From an uncultured Clostridia bacterium (GTDB taxonomy: Bacteria; Bacillota; Clostridia; Oscillospirales; Acutalibacteraceae), in assembly GCA_947625485.1 (NCBI GenBank), contig CANQOP010000019.1, forward strand, positions 1 through 36,383: a DNA stretch of 36,383 nt, in the 5' to 3' direction. Below are positions 1-6,777 of the stretch, one piece after another. The notes under the pieces were generated by a model that was not told the origin of the DNA, did not search any database, and saw only the letters and a program-made list of their open reading frames with translations. The position numbers were made by a program, and so were the translations under genes. How positions within the stretch are numbered: position 1 is the first letter of the stretch; every line of letters starts with the position of its first letter.

Positions 1-77
1 TTCAAATCCCTTGACCTCGCATAAAAAATAATAACCCATCGGCAAAAGCCGATAGGTTATTATTGGCGGAGGACAAG
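1..77. repeat. 77-bp direct repeat, copy 1 (tRNA-end and terminator duplication)
   Basis: This segment recurs without visible change at 195-271, 194 bases to the right. It begins with a tRNA T-loop-like stretch (TTCAAATCCC), carries a large hairpin (27-64) and ends with GGCGGAGGACAAG, which is the last part of the tRNA-Ser gene at 258-347 read on the opposite strand. In this copy the tRNA sequence stops after 13 bases and is replaced by unrelated DNA, so it is a truncated tRNA end, not a gene. Confidence 0.85.
27..64. terminator. Bidirectional hairpin terminator in repeat copy 1
   Basis: The arms are AATAATAACC-C-ATCGGC and GCCGAT-A-GGTTATTATT around an AAAA loop, a 17-bp stem with one G-T type mismatch. 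On the minus strand it is followed by a T-rich run. It duplicates the terminator at 221-258. Confidence 0.7.
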
Positions 78-157
78 TATGTTAGTATTATGAGAAAGCT
101 TAATCTCGCCAGTTGGGGCGTGTGACGGAATTAAGGCGTTCATAAACGCTCCTCCCT

Positions 158-184
158 AAAAATCGTCCACAGGACGATTTTTTT
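158..184 (+). terminator. Intrinsic terminator between the repeat copies
   Basis: AAAAATCGTCC pairs with GGACGATTTTT around a three-base ACA loop, followed by T residues. No gene ending just before it is visible here. It may end a transcript entering from the left of the window, or be a leftover of a lost gene. Confidence 0.65.
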
Positions 185-194
185 AACGGTCGGC

Positions 195-271
195 TTCAAA
201 TCCCTTGACCTCGCATAAAAAATAATAACCCATCGGCAAAAGCCGATAGGTTATTATTGGCGGAGGACAAG
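195..271. repeat. 77-bp direct repeat, copy 2
   Basis: This copy matches 1-77. Here the right end runs on into the intact tRNA-Ser(GCT) gene. The outer ends are also inverted: TTCAAATCCCTTG at 195-207 is the reverse complement of CAAGGGATTTGAA at 268-280, so two tRNA-like 3' ends face each other across the terminator hairpin. Confidence 0.85.
221..258 (-). terminator. Terminator of the tRNA-Ser pair
   Basis: It is a 17-bp stem with a four-base loop lying directly after the encoded CCA of tRNA-Ser(GCT). On the minus strand the second arm runs into TTTTTTAT, as expected of an intrinsic terminator. Confidence 0.8.
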
Positions 272-347
272 GGATTTGAACCCTCGCGCCGGTTACCCGA
301 CCTACTCCCTTAGCAGGGGAGCCTCTTCACCACTTGAGTAATCCTCC
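258..347 (-). tRNA. tRNA-Ser (GCT anticodon)
   Basis: Read on the minus strand this is a class II tRNA. The acceptor stem GGAGGAT pairs with GTCCTCC. The anticodon loop is CTGCTAA, giving anticodon GCT (Ser, AGC/AGU codons). The extra arm is long, as in serine tRNAs, the T-arm contains GGTTCAAATCC, the discriminator is G, and CCA is encoded at 260-258. It lies 18 bases downstream of a second tRNA-Ser and is probably co-transcribed with it from the promoter at 477-505. Its 3' end is duplicated at 65-77. Confidence 0.95.
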
Positions 348-365
348 GTATGGCAAAGTGTTTAT

Positions 366-454
366 TGGCGGAGAGGAAGGGATTCGAACCCTTGGTCCCT
401 TGCGGGATCACTAGTTTTCAAGACTAGCTCCTTAAACCACTCGGACACCTCTCC
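366..454 (-). tRNA. tRNA-Ser (TGA anticodon)
   Basis: Read on the minus strand the acceptor stem GGAGAGG pairs with CCTCTCC. The anticodon stem-loop has loop CTTGAAA, giving anticodon TGA (Ser, UCN codons). A long variable arm follows (GATCCCGCAAGGGACC region), then a T-arm with GGTTCGAATCC, discriminator G and an encoded CCA at 368-366. It is the first gene of a two-tRNA unit. Confidence 0.95.
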
Positions 455-476
455 ATCGCTTTATCAAGCAGTTAAA

Positions 477-505
477 ATCATATCATATCAGGGCATTTTT
501 GTCAA
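477..505 (-). promoter_or_regulatory. Promoter of the tRNA-Ser pair
   Basis: On the minus strand there is TTGACA (505-500), a 17-base spacer and TATGAT (482-477), ending about 23 bases before the first tRNA base. This is a near-consensus sigma-A promoter. Confidence 0.8.
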
Positions 506-541
506 CAGTTTTCTTAAAATATCGTTTCTTTATACGAACCC

Positions 542-570
542 TTGCAAAAGCTGTCGGCTTGTGTTATAAT
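542..570 (+). promoter_or_regulatory. Promoter of nrdR
   Basis: TTGCAA (542-547), a 17-base spacer and TATAAT (565-570), about 40 bases upstream of the nrdR start. Confidence 0.8.
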
Positions 571-609
571 GCGTATATCGAATTAAAACACAAGATAGAG
601 GTGTGTATA

Positions 610-1065
610 ATGAAGTGTCCATATTGTGGTTATACCGAGTCCAAGGTTATTGATTCCCGCGCGGCTGACGACAATGAGCGTATTCGCCGCAGGCGCGAGT
701 GTTTAAAATGCGGCAAGCGTTTTACCACTCACGAAATTATCGAGACTGTTCCCGTAATTGTTGTAAAGCGCGACAAGAGCCGCGAGAGCTTTGACCGAAA
801 CAAGCTTACCAACGGTCTTGTACGTGCGTGTGAGAAGAGACCCGTATCTATCGACCAGATTGAGGAAATCGTCAATCAGATTGAGAGTAAGGTTCAGGCG
901 AGTCTCGACCGCGAGGTTACGACTCAACAGATAGGCGAAATGGCTATGGAAGAGCTGCGCAAGGTGGACGAAGTGAGTTACGTTCGCTTTGCATCGGTTT
1001 ATCGCTCGTTTAAAGATATTGAGACCTTTATGGACGAGTTAAATAAACTACTTAAAGAAAAATAA
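610..1065 (+). CDS. nrdR: Transcriptional repressor NrdR
   Basis: The product (151 residues) is the ATP/dATP-sensing repressor of ribonucleotide reductase genes. An N-terminal zinc ribbon is visible as two CxxC pairs (Cys3/6 in MKCPYC and Cys31/34 in ECLKCGKRF), followed by an ATP-cone domain, and the length is normal for the family. I chose ATG 610 because it begins at the zinc ribbon and follows AGAGGTG. An upstream in-frame start at 499 would add 37 residues and would lie in front of the strong promoter at 542-570. It is a single gene closed by a terminator. No ribonucleotide reductase gene is in the window, so its targets cannot be seen. Confidence 0.96.
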   Translation: MKCPYCGYTESKVIDSRAADDNERIRRRRECLKCGKRFTTHEIIETVPVIVVKRDKSRESFDRNKLTNGLVRACEKRPVSIDQIEEIVNQIESKVQASLDREVTTQQIGEMAMEELRKVDEVSYVRFASVYRSFKDIETFMDELNKLLKEK

Positions 1066-1070
1066 TTTTC

Positions 1071-1095
1071 AGCCGCCCCGATGGGCGGCTCTTTT
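1071..1095 (+). terminator. Terminator after nrdR
   Basis: AGCCGCCC and GGGCGGCT form a perfect 8-bp stem with a CGAT loop, followed by CTTTT, five bases past the nrdR stop. Confidence 0.85.
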
Positions 1096-1125
1096 AGTGT
1101 ATAGTCAAGTTTATGTGTCTGCTTT

Positions 1126-1788
1126 TTACGCATATTTTCTTGCTATGAGATACGAGTACAGCACGCTCGCCGCGACAGCAAGCAGTAAAACTAAAAAGTA
1201 CCAATATAATATAACTCCTATTATGCTCAGAACAACGAAAACTATACCCGTAAGCACGAGACAAATTCCTCCAAAAAGCTGTGACTTTCTCCATGTAGTT
1301 TCATTTTTCATACTCCATTTTGTCCTCAGGCCGATATATGAATTTTTACGCGTCTTCGGCATAAGATTTCCCATAACAACTAATCCGATACCGAATGCAA
1401 AAAAGACGAAGTTATTGACGTTTATCGGCATTTCACTCAAATCATAAACCGGAACAAGAAAAGCGTATAGAAAATAATATGTCATAGCGTTAAATACGGA
1501 CAGTATAACTATTCCGAAAATCATAGTAATTCGTTCGTTGTTATTGTTCCCGTTTGTTTCAAATTTTACCGCGAGCTTTGAAAATCCGAACATTAAAGTT
1601 CCTATTATAAATACAATAGCGGGAAATATAAAAACCGTGTATTTGCTTCCGAAACCGTCAGCCTGAAAATCTGCGCCGTAATGTGTTGGAATTGTATTTT
1701 CAAGAAAAGGAAGAGCGGCAGAGGTTACGGCTAGCGGCAACAGCACAAGCGCTAAATATATAATGTATATAGATTTTTTAATCTTCAT
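1126..1788 (-). CDS. sdpI: SdpI-family membrane protein (DUF1648 N-terminal)
   Basis: This is a 220-residue polytopic membrane protein. The N-terminal segment has the DUF1648 pattern (hydrophobic helix, then ...IPTHYGADFQADGFGSK). Helices follow near 60-80, 95-120 and 125-145, then the SdpI signature GNLMPKTRKNSYIGLRTKWS and two final helices. In Bacillus subtilis SdpI protects against the SdpC toxin and sequesters SdpR at the membrane; whether that holds here is inference. ATG 1788 is preferred because AAAGGAGG lies just before it. The longer frame to 1887 runs deep into sdpR. The gene overlaps the end of sdpR by 11 bases, so the two are translationally coupled. No toxin gene is visible nearby. 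Confidence 0.85.
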   Translation of the reverse strand: MKIKKSIYIIYLALVLLPLAVTSAALPFLENTIPTHYGADFQADGFGSKYTVFIFPAIVFIIGTLMFGFSKLAVKFETNGNNNNERITMIFGIVILSVFNAMTYYFLYAFLVPVYDLSEMPINVNNFVFFAFGIGLVVMGNLMPKTRKNSYIGLRTKWSMKNETTWRKSQLFGGICLVLTGIVFVVLSIIGVILYWYFLVLLLAVAASVLYSYLIARKYA

Positions 1789-2056
1789 TTTTTTTGCCTC
1801 CTTTGAGCATATTGAGCCACATAATTGCCTCGTCCAAAACGGAGAGATTGGGTTCATAGTAAATAAAGTTTTTGTATTTTGTTTCATAAATTAAATCGGC
1901 ATTTTTGAGCTTTGACAGGTGATAGGAGAGCGCCTGCGGAGTTATATTCAGATGCTGTGCAAGTTCTCCTGAGCTGATTTTGCCTTCTTTTAGTTTTAGG
2001 AGTATTTTTCTTCCGGTGTCGTCGGCTAATGCCGTAAGAATTTTATTTATAGACAA
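1778..2056 (-). CDS. sdpR: ArsR-family regulator, SdpR-like autorepressor
   Basis: This 92-residue winged-helix protein has the ArsR layout: ...ALADDTGRKILLKL..., recognition region SGELAQHLNITPQALSYHLSKLK and a short wing (YETKYKNFIYY). There is no cysteine metal site, which fits the SdpR branch better than metal sensors. The start is TTG 2056 with GGAG eight bases upstream. It is followed by and overlaps the SdpI-type membrane gene, the arrangement of the autoregulated sdpRI operon. Two 24-bp palindromic boxes flank its promoter (2072-2095 and 2128-2151), which is direct sequence support for autoregulation, although the repressor-site match is inferred. Confidence 0.85.
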   Translation of the reverse strand: MSINKILTALADDTGRKILLKLKEGKISSGELAQHLNITPQALSYHLSKLKNADLIYETKYKNFIYYEPNLSVLDEAIMWLNMLKGGKKNED

Positions 2057-2071
2057 GATATGCGCTCCATT

Positions 2072-2095
2072 CTATTTCAAAATTCCTTTAAATAG
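2072..2095. promoter_or_regulatory. Putative SdpR operator, proximal box
   Basis: The pattern is CTATTT-N12-AAATAG, a 24-bp imperfect palindrome touching the -10 element of the sdpR promoter. It has the same length and ends as the box at 2128-2151. Confidence 0.6.
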
Positions 2096-2124
2096 ATAAT
2101 AAACCATTAATTTTTAAATGTCAA
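2096..2124 (-). promoter_or_regulatory. Promoter of sdpR-sdpI
   Basis: Minus strand: TTGACA (2124-2119), a 17-base spacer and TATTAT (2101-2096). Palindromic boxes abut it on both sides. Confidence 0.8.
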
Positions 2125-2127
2125 TAA

Positions 2128-2151
2128 CTATTTAAAATATTTTTTAAATAG
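2128..2151. promoter_or_regulatory. Putative SdpR operator, distal box
   Basis: The pattern is CTATTTAAAA-N4-TTTTAAATAG, 24 bp, just upstream of the -35 element. Its start is 56 bases from the start of the proximal box. Confidence 0.6.
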
Positions 2152-2230
2152 TTTATAAAAAGTGCGGATATAATATGTGAGCGTTTGGTGCTTATCGCGC
2201 GTGTACGGAAACGCGGTTTTTCTCCAATAT

Positions 2231-2258
2231 AAAAAGACTGCCCGAGAGGGCAGTCTTT
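2231..2258 (-). terminator. Terminator after the iscU/nifU gene
   Basis: AAAGACTGCCC and GGGCAGTCTTT form an 11-bp perfect stem with a GAGA loop. On the minus strand T residues follow. It lies ten bases beyond the nifU-like stop. Confidence 0.85.
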
Positions 2259-2267
2259 GCGTGTTAA

Positions 2268-2696
2268 TTATTCGTGGTCGTGTGAGATTTCGATTTTACC
2301 TACAATCGGCTCAGGGTCTATACCCTGACGTGTGTAGTAGTCGGAAACCGCCGCCTTAATCGCTTCCTCGGCGAGCACGGAGCAGTGAACCTTTACCGGC
2401 GGAAGTCCGTCGAGCGCTTCCATAACAGCTTTATTTGTTAGCTTGAGCGCCTCGTCAATGGTTTTGCCCTTTATTAGCTCGGTCGCCATTGAACTTGTAG
2501 CGATAGCCGCACCGCAGCCGAAGGTCTTGAACTTGACGTCTGTAATTGTATTGCCGTCGACCTTGAGGTACATTTTCATTATATCTCCGCATTTGGAGTT
2601 TCCTACCTCTCCGATGCCGTCTGCATTTTCAATTTCTCCGACGTTTCTCGGGTTAGCAAAGTGATCCATAACTTTTTCGGAATATGTGAATGCCAT
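2268..2696 (-). CDS. nifU: Iron-sulfur cluster scaffold IscU/NifU N-terminal type
   Basis: This 142-residue scaffold protein receives sulfur from the cysteine desulfurase and assembles iron-sulfur clusters in the cytoplasm. The three cluster-binding cysteines are present (Cys36 in SKCGD, Cys61 in FGCGAA, Cys105 in HCSVLAEE) with the conserved Asp38. It has only the IscU-like domain, without the C-terminal Nfu or ferredoxin parts of full NifU. ATG 2696 follows AAGGAG. It lies 23 bases after nifS in a minus-strand run rnhA-nifS-nifU, the short clostridial form of the ISC system. No iscR-type regulator is adjacent. Confidence 0.94.
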   Translation of the reverse strand: MAFTYSEKVMDHFANPRNVGEIENADGIGEVGNSKCGDIMKMYLKVDGNTITDVKFKTFGCGAAIATSSMATELIKGKTIDEALKLTNKAVMEALDGLPPVKVHCSVLAEEAIKAAVSDYYTRQGIDPEPIVGKIEISHDHE

Positions 2697-2719
2697 AGTA
2701 ATTCTCCTTTAGCTTTATT

Positions 2720-3922
2720 TTAGCTGATAAATTTTGCGCCGCTTTTTTCGCCCTTAATTATCTGCTCCCAAAGCGGCGACATATCTCTCAGCAGTTTTAC
2801 AATTTTCGGAACTGTTTCCAGGATATAGTCGATATCTTCCTCCGTGGTCGTTTCATCAAAGGTCATACGCGTGCTGCCGTGAGCGATTTCGTGCGGCAGT
2901 CCTATAGCGAGCAGAACGTGGCTCGGGTCGAGACTGCCTGAGGTGCAAGCTGAGCCTGAAGAAGCGGAAATACCCGCCATTTCGAGCCTTAAAAGCAGGC
3001 TTTCGCCCTCGATACCTTCAAAGCACATATTTACATTGTTAGGCAGGCGGTGAACTCTGTCGCCGTTTACCCGGCTTCGCGGAATTTCAAGAAGTCCGTC
3101 AATGAGCTTGTCCCTGAGCCTTTCGAGCTTTGAATTGCGCTCGTCCATTGTGTCAATCGCTAGCTGTAAAGCCGCGTCCAGACCGATTATACCTGCGATA
3201 TTTTCAGTGCCCGCGCGCTTGTTGCGCTCCTGAGCGCCGCCCTCGATAAGATTGTCAATAAGCACGCCCTTTCGGACGTAAAGCAGACCCGTGCCCTTGG
3301 GACCGTGGATTTTATGAGCCGTCATAGAAAGCAGGTCGATGTTTTGCTTTTGAACGTCAATCTTGCAGTAGCCCGCCGCCTGAACGGCGTCAGTGTGAAA
3401 AAGCACTTTGTGAGCCTTACAGATTGCTCCGATTTCGGCAATAGGCTGAATTGTGCCTATTTCGTTGTTTGCGTACATAACGGATACGATAGCGGTGTCC
3501 TCGCGGATAGCATTTTCAACGTCCTCTGGTCGTACAATACCGTTCTCGTAAACGTCAAGATAGGTAACCTCAAAGCCGTCTTTCTCGAGCGCCTTGCATG
3601 TGTGAAGAATAGCGTGGTGTTCAAATTTTGATGTTATTATATGTTTTTTGCCGCGCGCCTTCAGACGATGGCAAATCCCCTTGAGCGCCCAGTTATCGGA
3701 CTCCGAGCCGCCCGAGGTGAAGTAAATTTCGCTTGGGGACTTAGCTCCGAGATTTTTCGCAATATTTGCACGCGCACCTTCGACCGCCTTTTTAGCTGTC
3801 TGTCCGATACCGTAAAGGCTGGAGGGATTTCCGTAAACCTCGGTAAGATATGGCATCATTTTCTCAAGAACAACAGGCGACAGCTTTGTGGTCGCGGCAT
3901 TGTCGGCGTATATTTCTCTCAT
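2720..3922 (-). CDS. nifS: Cysteine desulfurase, NifS/IscS family
   Basis: This 400-residue PLP enzyme converts cysteine to alanine and passes the sulfur as a persulfide to the scaffold encoded next door. Visible features are an N-terminal YADNAATT, the substrate-binding TSGGSESDN region (69-77), the PLP lysine at 204 in [10 protein letters not shown], and the catalytic Cys326 in SSGSACTSG within the mobile loop of class I desulfurases. Length is normal for the family. ATG 3922 has AAAGG upstream. It sits between rnhA and nifU on the same strand and is probably transcribed with both from 4426-4454. Confidence 0.95.
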   Translation of the reverse strand: MREIYADNAATTKLSPVVLEKMMPYLTEVYGNPSSLYGIGQTAKKAVEGARANIAKNLGAKSPSEIYFTSGGSESDNWALKGICHRLKARGKKHIITSKFEHHAILHTCKALEKDGFEVTYLDVYENGIVRPEDVENAIREDTAIVSVMYANNEIGTIQPIAEIGAICKAHKVLFHTDAVQAAGYCKIDVQKQNIDLLSMTAHKIHGPKGTGLLYVRKGVLIDNLIEGGAQERNKRAGTENIAGIIGLDAALQLAIDTMDERNSKLERLRDKLIDGLLEIPRSRVNGDRVHRLPNNVNMCFEGIEGESLLLRLEMAGISASSGSACTSGSLDPSHVLLAIGLPHEIAHGSTRMTFDETTTEEDIDYILETVPKIVKLLRDMSPLWEQIIKGEKSGAKFIS

Positions 3923-3949
3923 ATAATCAACCTTTCGTTTTGTTCAATC

Positions 3950-4387
3950 CTACATATATTTTTCCGCTGCGGCTACGGCGAGGCGGTCGCAACGCTCGTT
4001 TTCGGGGTGCCCTGCGTGTCCCTTTACCCAAATGACGTCAACCTCGTGAACATCATAGAGGGCGAGAAGTTTGTCCCACAACTCCGGATTAAGCGCTTTT
4101 TCCTTTTTGTTGCGCATCCAGCCGTTAGCTTTCCACTTCTTAGCCCATCCGAGCTTCAGCGCGTTAGCTACATACTGGCTGTCGGTGTAGAGAGTGACCT
4201 TACACGGCTCCTTGAGCATTTCAAGTGCTTTTATGACCGCCATAAGCTCCATACGGTTGTTGGTGGTGTCTCTTTCGCCTCCCGAAATTTCCCTCTCGGT
4301 CGTTTTATAGCGGAGTATTGAGCCCCAGCCGCCCGGACCGGGATTACCCTTGCAGGCGCCGTCTGTAAAAATCTCTACTTCTTTCAC
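3950..4387 (-). CDS. rnhA: Ribonuclease HI
   Basis: This 145-residue enzyme cleaves the RNA strand of RNA-DNA hybrids, clearing R-loops and primers. The fold signature is clear: [17 protein letters not shown] at the N-terminus with the first catalytic Asp, Glu in NRMELMA, Asp in LYTDSQYV, and the C-terminal [14 protein letters not shown] with the last Asp. The start is GTG 4387 behind GGAG at 7-base spacing. It is the first gene of the unit with nifS and nifU. The functional link between RNase H and iron-sulfur assembly is not evident, so this is probably only shared transcription. Confidence 0.95.
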   Translation of the reverse strand: MKEVEIFTDGACKGNPGPGGWGSILRYKTTEREISGGERDTTNNRMELMAVIKALEMLKEPCKVTLYTDSQYVANALKLGWAKKWKANGWMRNKKEKALNPELWDKLLALYDVHEVDVIWVKGHAGHPENERCDRLAVAAAEKYM

Positions 4388-4425
4388 ATTATCACTCCGA
4401 AACTAATTAGCTTACACTAATCCCT

Positions 4426-4454
4426 ATTATAATACTATGGTTAGTCATTTGCAA
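4426..4454 (-). promoter_or_regulatory. Promoter of rnhA-nifS-nifU
   Basis: Minus strand: TTGCAA (4454-4449), a 17-base spacer and a perfect TATAAT (4431-4426). Confidence 0.8.
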
Positions 4455-4618
4455 CTGTTTTTTTCATAGGAATTTTATTTTTTCAATTATTATATGACTA
4501 ACGGCTGGAATTAACACTTGCGGTATGCGGTATTGGCGGGGTGACTAGTGCCGGATAAAGCTGTCAATAATACAATGTGAACGACTGCCTTAGCTTTTTA
4601 ATTTATTTTTTAAATTAC

Positions 4619-4648
4619 TTGACATATATGTGGGAAATAAGTTAAAAT
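4619..4648 (+). promoter_or_regulatory. Probable promoter of rnj
   Basis: TTGACA (4619-4624), an 18-base spacer and TAAAAT (4643-4648). It would give a leader of nearly 190 bases before the GTG start of rnj. Confidence 0.6.
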
Positions 4649-4842
4649 ATAATGAATATTTATAATCGGATAATAGGCAAATAGCGCAATTTGTCTTAAT
4701 CATATGGCATAATGACTATATATGAAAGTGTGATTTTGTTCATTTCATCAACTCTGTCCGTTGGAGTATAATAAGGAGTATAATAATTAAAACCGTATAG
4801 TCAAAGAGCCGTTACATAAAATTTGAAAATGGAGGTAAATTT

Positions 4843-6654
4843 GTGTCAGCAGAAAACAACAATAACAGAAAACGTTACAGCGGCAAACGCAACTCGAAAT
4901 CTTATTCTGCAAAGGGCTACTCTAATGACAGGAGAAAAAGCGTTAACAGAGCGAATAAAAACAACGAATGGTCTAAGAAAAAGCCCGCTGTTAAAAAGCC
5001 TTCGATAAAGGTTGCGTTTCTTGGCGGTCTTAACGAAATCGGAAAGAATATCACTCTGTTCGAGTGTGAGGGTGATATAGTTCTACTGGACTGCGGAATG
5101 GCGTTCCCCGACGGAGATATGCTCGGCGTTGACCTTGTAATACCCGATTTTACCTATATAGAGCAGAATATAGACAGGGTAAAGGGTCTTGTAATTACTC
5201 ACGGGCACGAGGACCATATAGGCGGTGTTCCGTTCCTGCTTTCAAAAATGAATATTCCGATTTACGGTACTCCGCTTACAATCGGACTTCTCGGGAATAA
5301 GCTAAAGGAGCACAATCTTTATAATTCGGCAAAGCTTAACGTGGTAGGCGCGGGAGGAAAGGTAAGGCTCGGCTGTTTTGAGGCTGAGTTTATCCACGTA
5401 AACCACTCGATTCCTGACGCTGTGGCGATTGCTCTTCACACGCCTGCGGGAATTGTCGTTCACTCGGGCGACTTTAAAATTGACTGTACTCCGTTTATGG
5501 GGGATATGATTGATTTGCATTCTTTCGCGCGTCTCGGACACGAGGGTGTGCTCGCGTTCTTATGCGAGAGCACGAACGCGGAAAGGCCGGGCTACACTGC
5601 TACGGAGCAGACGGTAACTCACAGTCTCGACAATCTTTTTAACGAGGCTTCAAAAAACAGAATTATTATCGCGACCTTCGCCTCGAACGTAAACCGGGTT
5701 CAGCAGATAATCAACTGCGCTGTGAAGTACAACCGCAAGGTCGCTTTCTCGGGACGTTCTATGGTAAACTATATGAGCGTTGCACAGGAGTTAGGGTATT
5801 TAAAGGTGCCTGATGGAATTATTATCGACATAGATATGCTTAACCGTTACACTCCGGAACAAATCGTGCTTATTACGACCGGCAGTCAGGGCGAGCCTAT
5901 GTCGGCACTGTCCCGTATGGCTTATTCCGATCACCGAAAGGTAATGGTCGGAGAGGGCGATTTCATAATTATTTCGGCTAATCCTATTCCGGGTAATGAG
6001 AAAACAGTCGGCAATGTAGTTGACGAGCTGTTAAAGCGCGGCTGCCGCGTAATTTACGAGAGTATGTACGACGTTCACGTTTCGGGCCATGCGTGTCAAG
6101 AAGAGCTGAAAATCGTTCAGAAGCTTGTGAACGCAAAATATTTTATACCTGTCCACGGCGAGCAGAAGCATCTTAGAAAGAACGCGGAGCTGGCGCGCTC
6201 GCTTGGCGTAGATAAGAAAAATATTTTTATCGGCGATATTGGCAGTCAGCTTGAAATTAACGAGAATTATATAAAGGAGCTTGCTCCCGTGCCTGCGGGC
6301 AAAGTGTTCGTCGACGGTCTCGGAGTAGGCGACGTCGGCTCTATCGTACTGCGCGACAGAAAGCATCTCGCCGAGGACGGACTTATTATTATCGTAGCGT
6401 CTCTTGACGTGTACGACGGTCACGTTATAAGCGGTCCCGATATTGTTTCGAGGGGCTTTGTGTATGTTCGCGAGAGCGAGGAACTGCTCGACGAAATCCG
6501 CAAGCTGTCGCTCGATATTCTCGAGAACTGTGCGGATAACAACATTCACGAGTGGGGCGCCATTAAGAACAGAATCAAAGACGAGGTTTCTAAAATGATA
6601 AGTCAGAAAACCCGCCGTTCTCCGATGATTCTGCCTATCTTGCAGGAAGTATAA
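4843..6654 (+). CDS. rnj: Ribonuclease J
   Basis: This 603-residue metallo-beta-lactamase/beta-CASP RNase has 5'-3' exonuclease and endonuclease activity and takes part in mRNA decay and rRNA maturation in Firmicutes. The first 50 residues are a basic, Asn/Lys/Arg/Ser-rich extension. The catalytic domain starts at about residue 55 (VAFLGGLNEIGKN). The zinc motif HGHEDH is at 120-125, a further metal ligand lies in HSGDFKID, and the C-terminal histidine motif is VSGHACQEELK with VHGEQKH. The start is GTG 4843, with GGAGG seven bases before it. It is followed by a hairpin (6658-6696) and then gdpP. Only one RNase J gene is visible here; J1 versus J2 cannot be assigned. Confidence 0.95.
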   Translation: MSAENNNNRKRYSGKRNSKSYSAKGYSNDRRKSVNRANKNNEWSKKKPAVKKPSIKVAFLGGLNEIGKNITLFECEGDIVLLDCGMAFPDGDMLGVDLVIPDFTYIEQNIDRVKGLVITHGHEDHIGGVPFLLSKMNIPIYGTPLTIGLLGNKLKEHNLYNSAKLNVVGAGGKVRLGCFEAEFIHVNHSIPDAVAIALHTPAGIVVHSGDFKIDCTPFMGDMIDLHSFARLGHEGVLAFLCESTNAERPGYTATEQTVTHSLDNLFNEASKNRIIIATFASNVNRVQQIINCAVKYNRKVAFSGRSMVNYMSVAQELGYLKVPDGIIIDIDMLNRYTPEQIVLITTGSQGEPMSALSRMAYSDHRKVMVGEGDFIIISANPIPGNEKTVGNVVDELLKRGCRVIYESMYDVHVSGHACQEELKIVQKLVNAKYFIPVHGEQKHLRKNAELARSLGVDKKNIFIGDIGSQLEINENYIKELAPVPAGKVFVDGLGVGDVGSIVLRDRKHLAEDGLIIIVASLDVYDGHVISGPDIVSRGFVYVRESEELLDEIRKLSLDILENCADNNIHEWGAIKNRIKDEVSKMISQKTRRSPMILPILQEV

Positions 6655-6657
6655 CCG

Positions 6658-6696
6658 TTTTGCAGCGGAGGGTGAAACCACCCTCCGAGGCAAAAT
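6658..6696. terminator. Hairpin between rnj and gdpP
   Basis: CGGAGGGTG pairs with CACCCTCCG around AAAC, extended by outer TTTTGC/GCAAAA. No T-run follows the inner stem directly, so it may be a weak terminator or a processing/stabilising element. Confidence 0.45.
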
Positions 6697-6777
6697 TTAT
6701 AAAAAATATAACAACAGTCTGACGTATTACGGTTTACATAGTCCGCTTAACGTCAGCTATAAACAAGGGTACATTTT

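Larger units (their letters stand above)
4388..4842. other. Intergenic region with divergent promoters
   Basis: This 455-bp gap lies between rnhA (minus) and rnj (plus). It contains the rnhA-nifS-nifU promoter (4426-4454) and the likely rnj promoter (4619-4648). A tandem duplication GGAGTATAATA lies at 4763-4773 and 4775-4785, followed by a leader of about 60 bases. I see no open frame with a ribosome binding site in 4455-4618. Confidence 0.6.

Noticed and set aside
78..194. A tRNA or small RNA gene between the two 77-bp repeats
   Set aside because: No cloverleaf can be drawn. Only the terminator hairpin at 158-184 is convincing.
1126..1887. Longer start for the SdpI-like protein (253 codons)
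   Set aside because: The extra 33 residues lie within sdpR in another frame and have no membrane or domain character. AAAGGAGG marks ATG 1788.
3641..4321. Plus-strand frame (226 codons) across nifS and rnhA
   Set aside because: It is a shadow of two well-supported minus-strand genes, with no start signal and no family resemblance.
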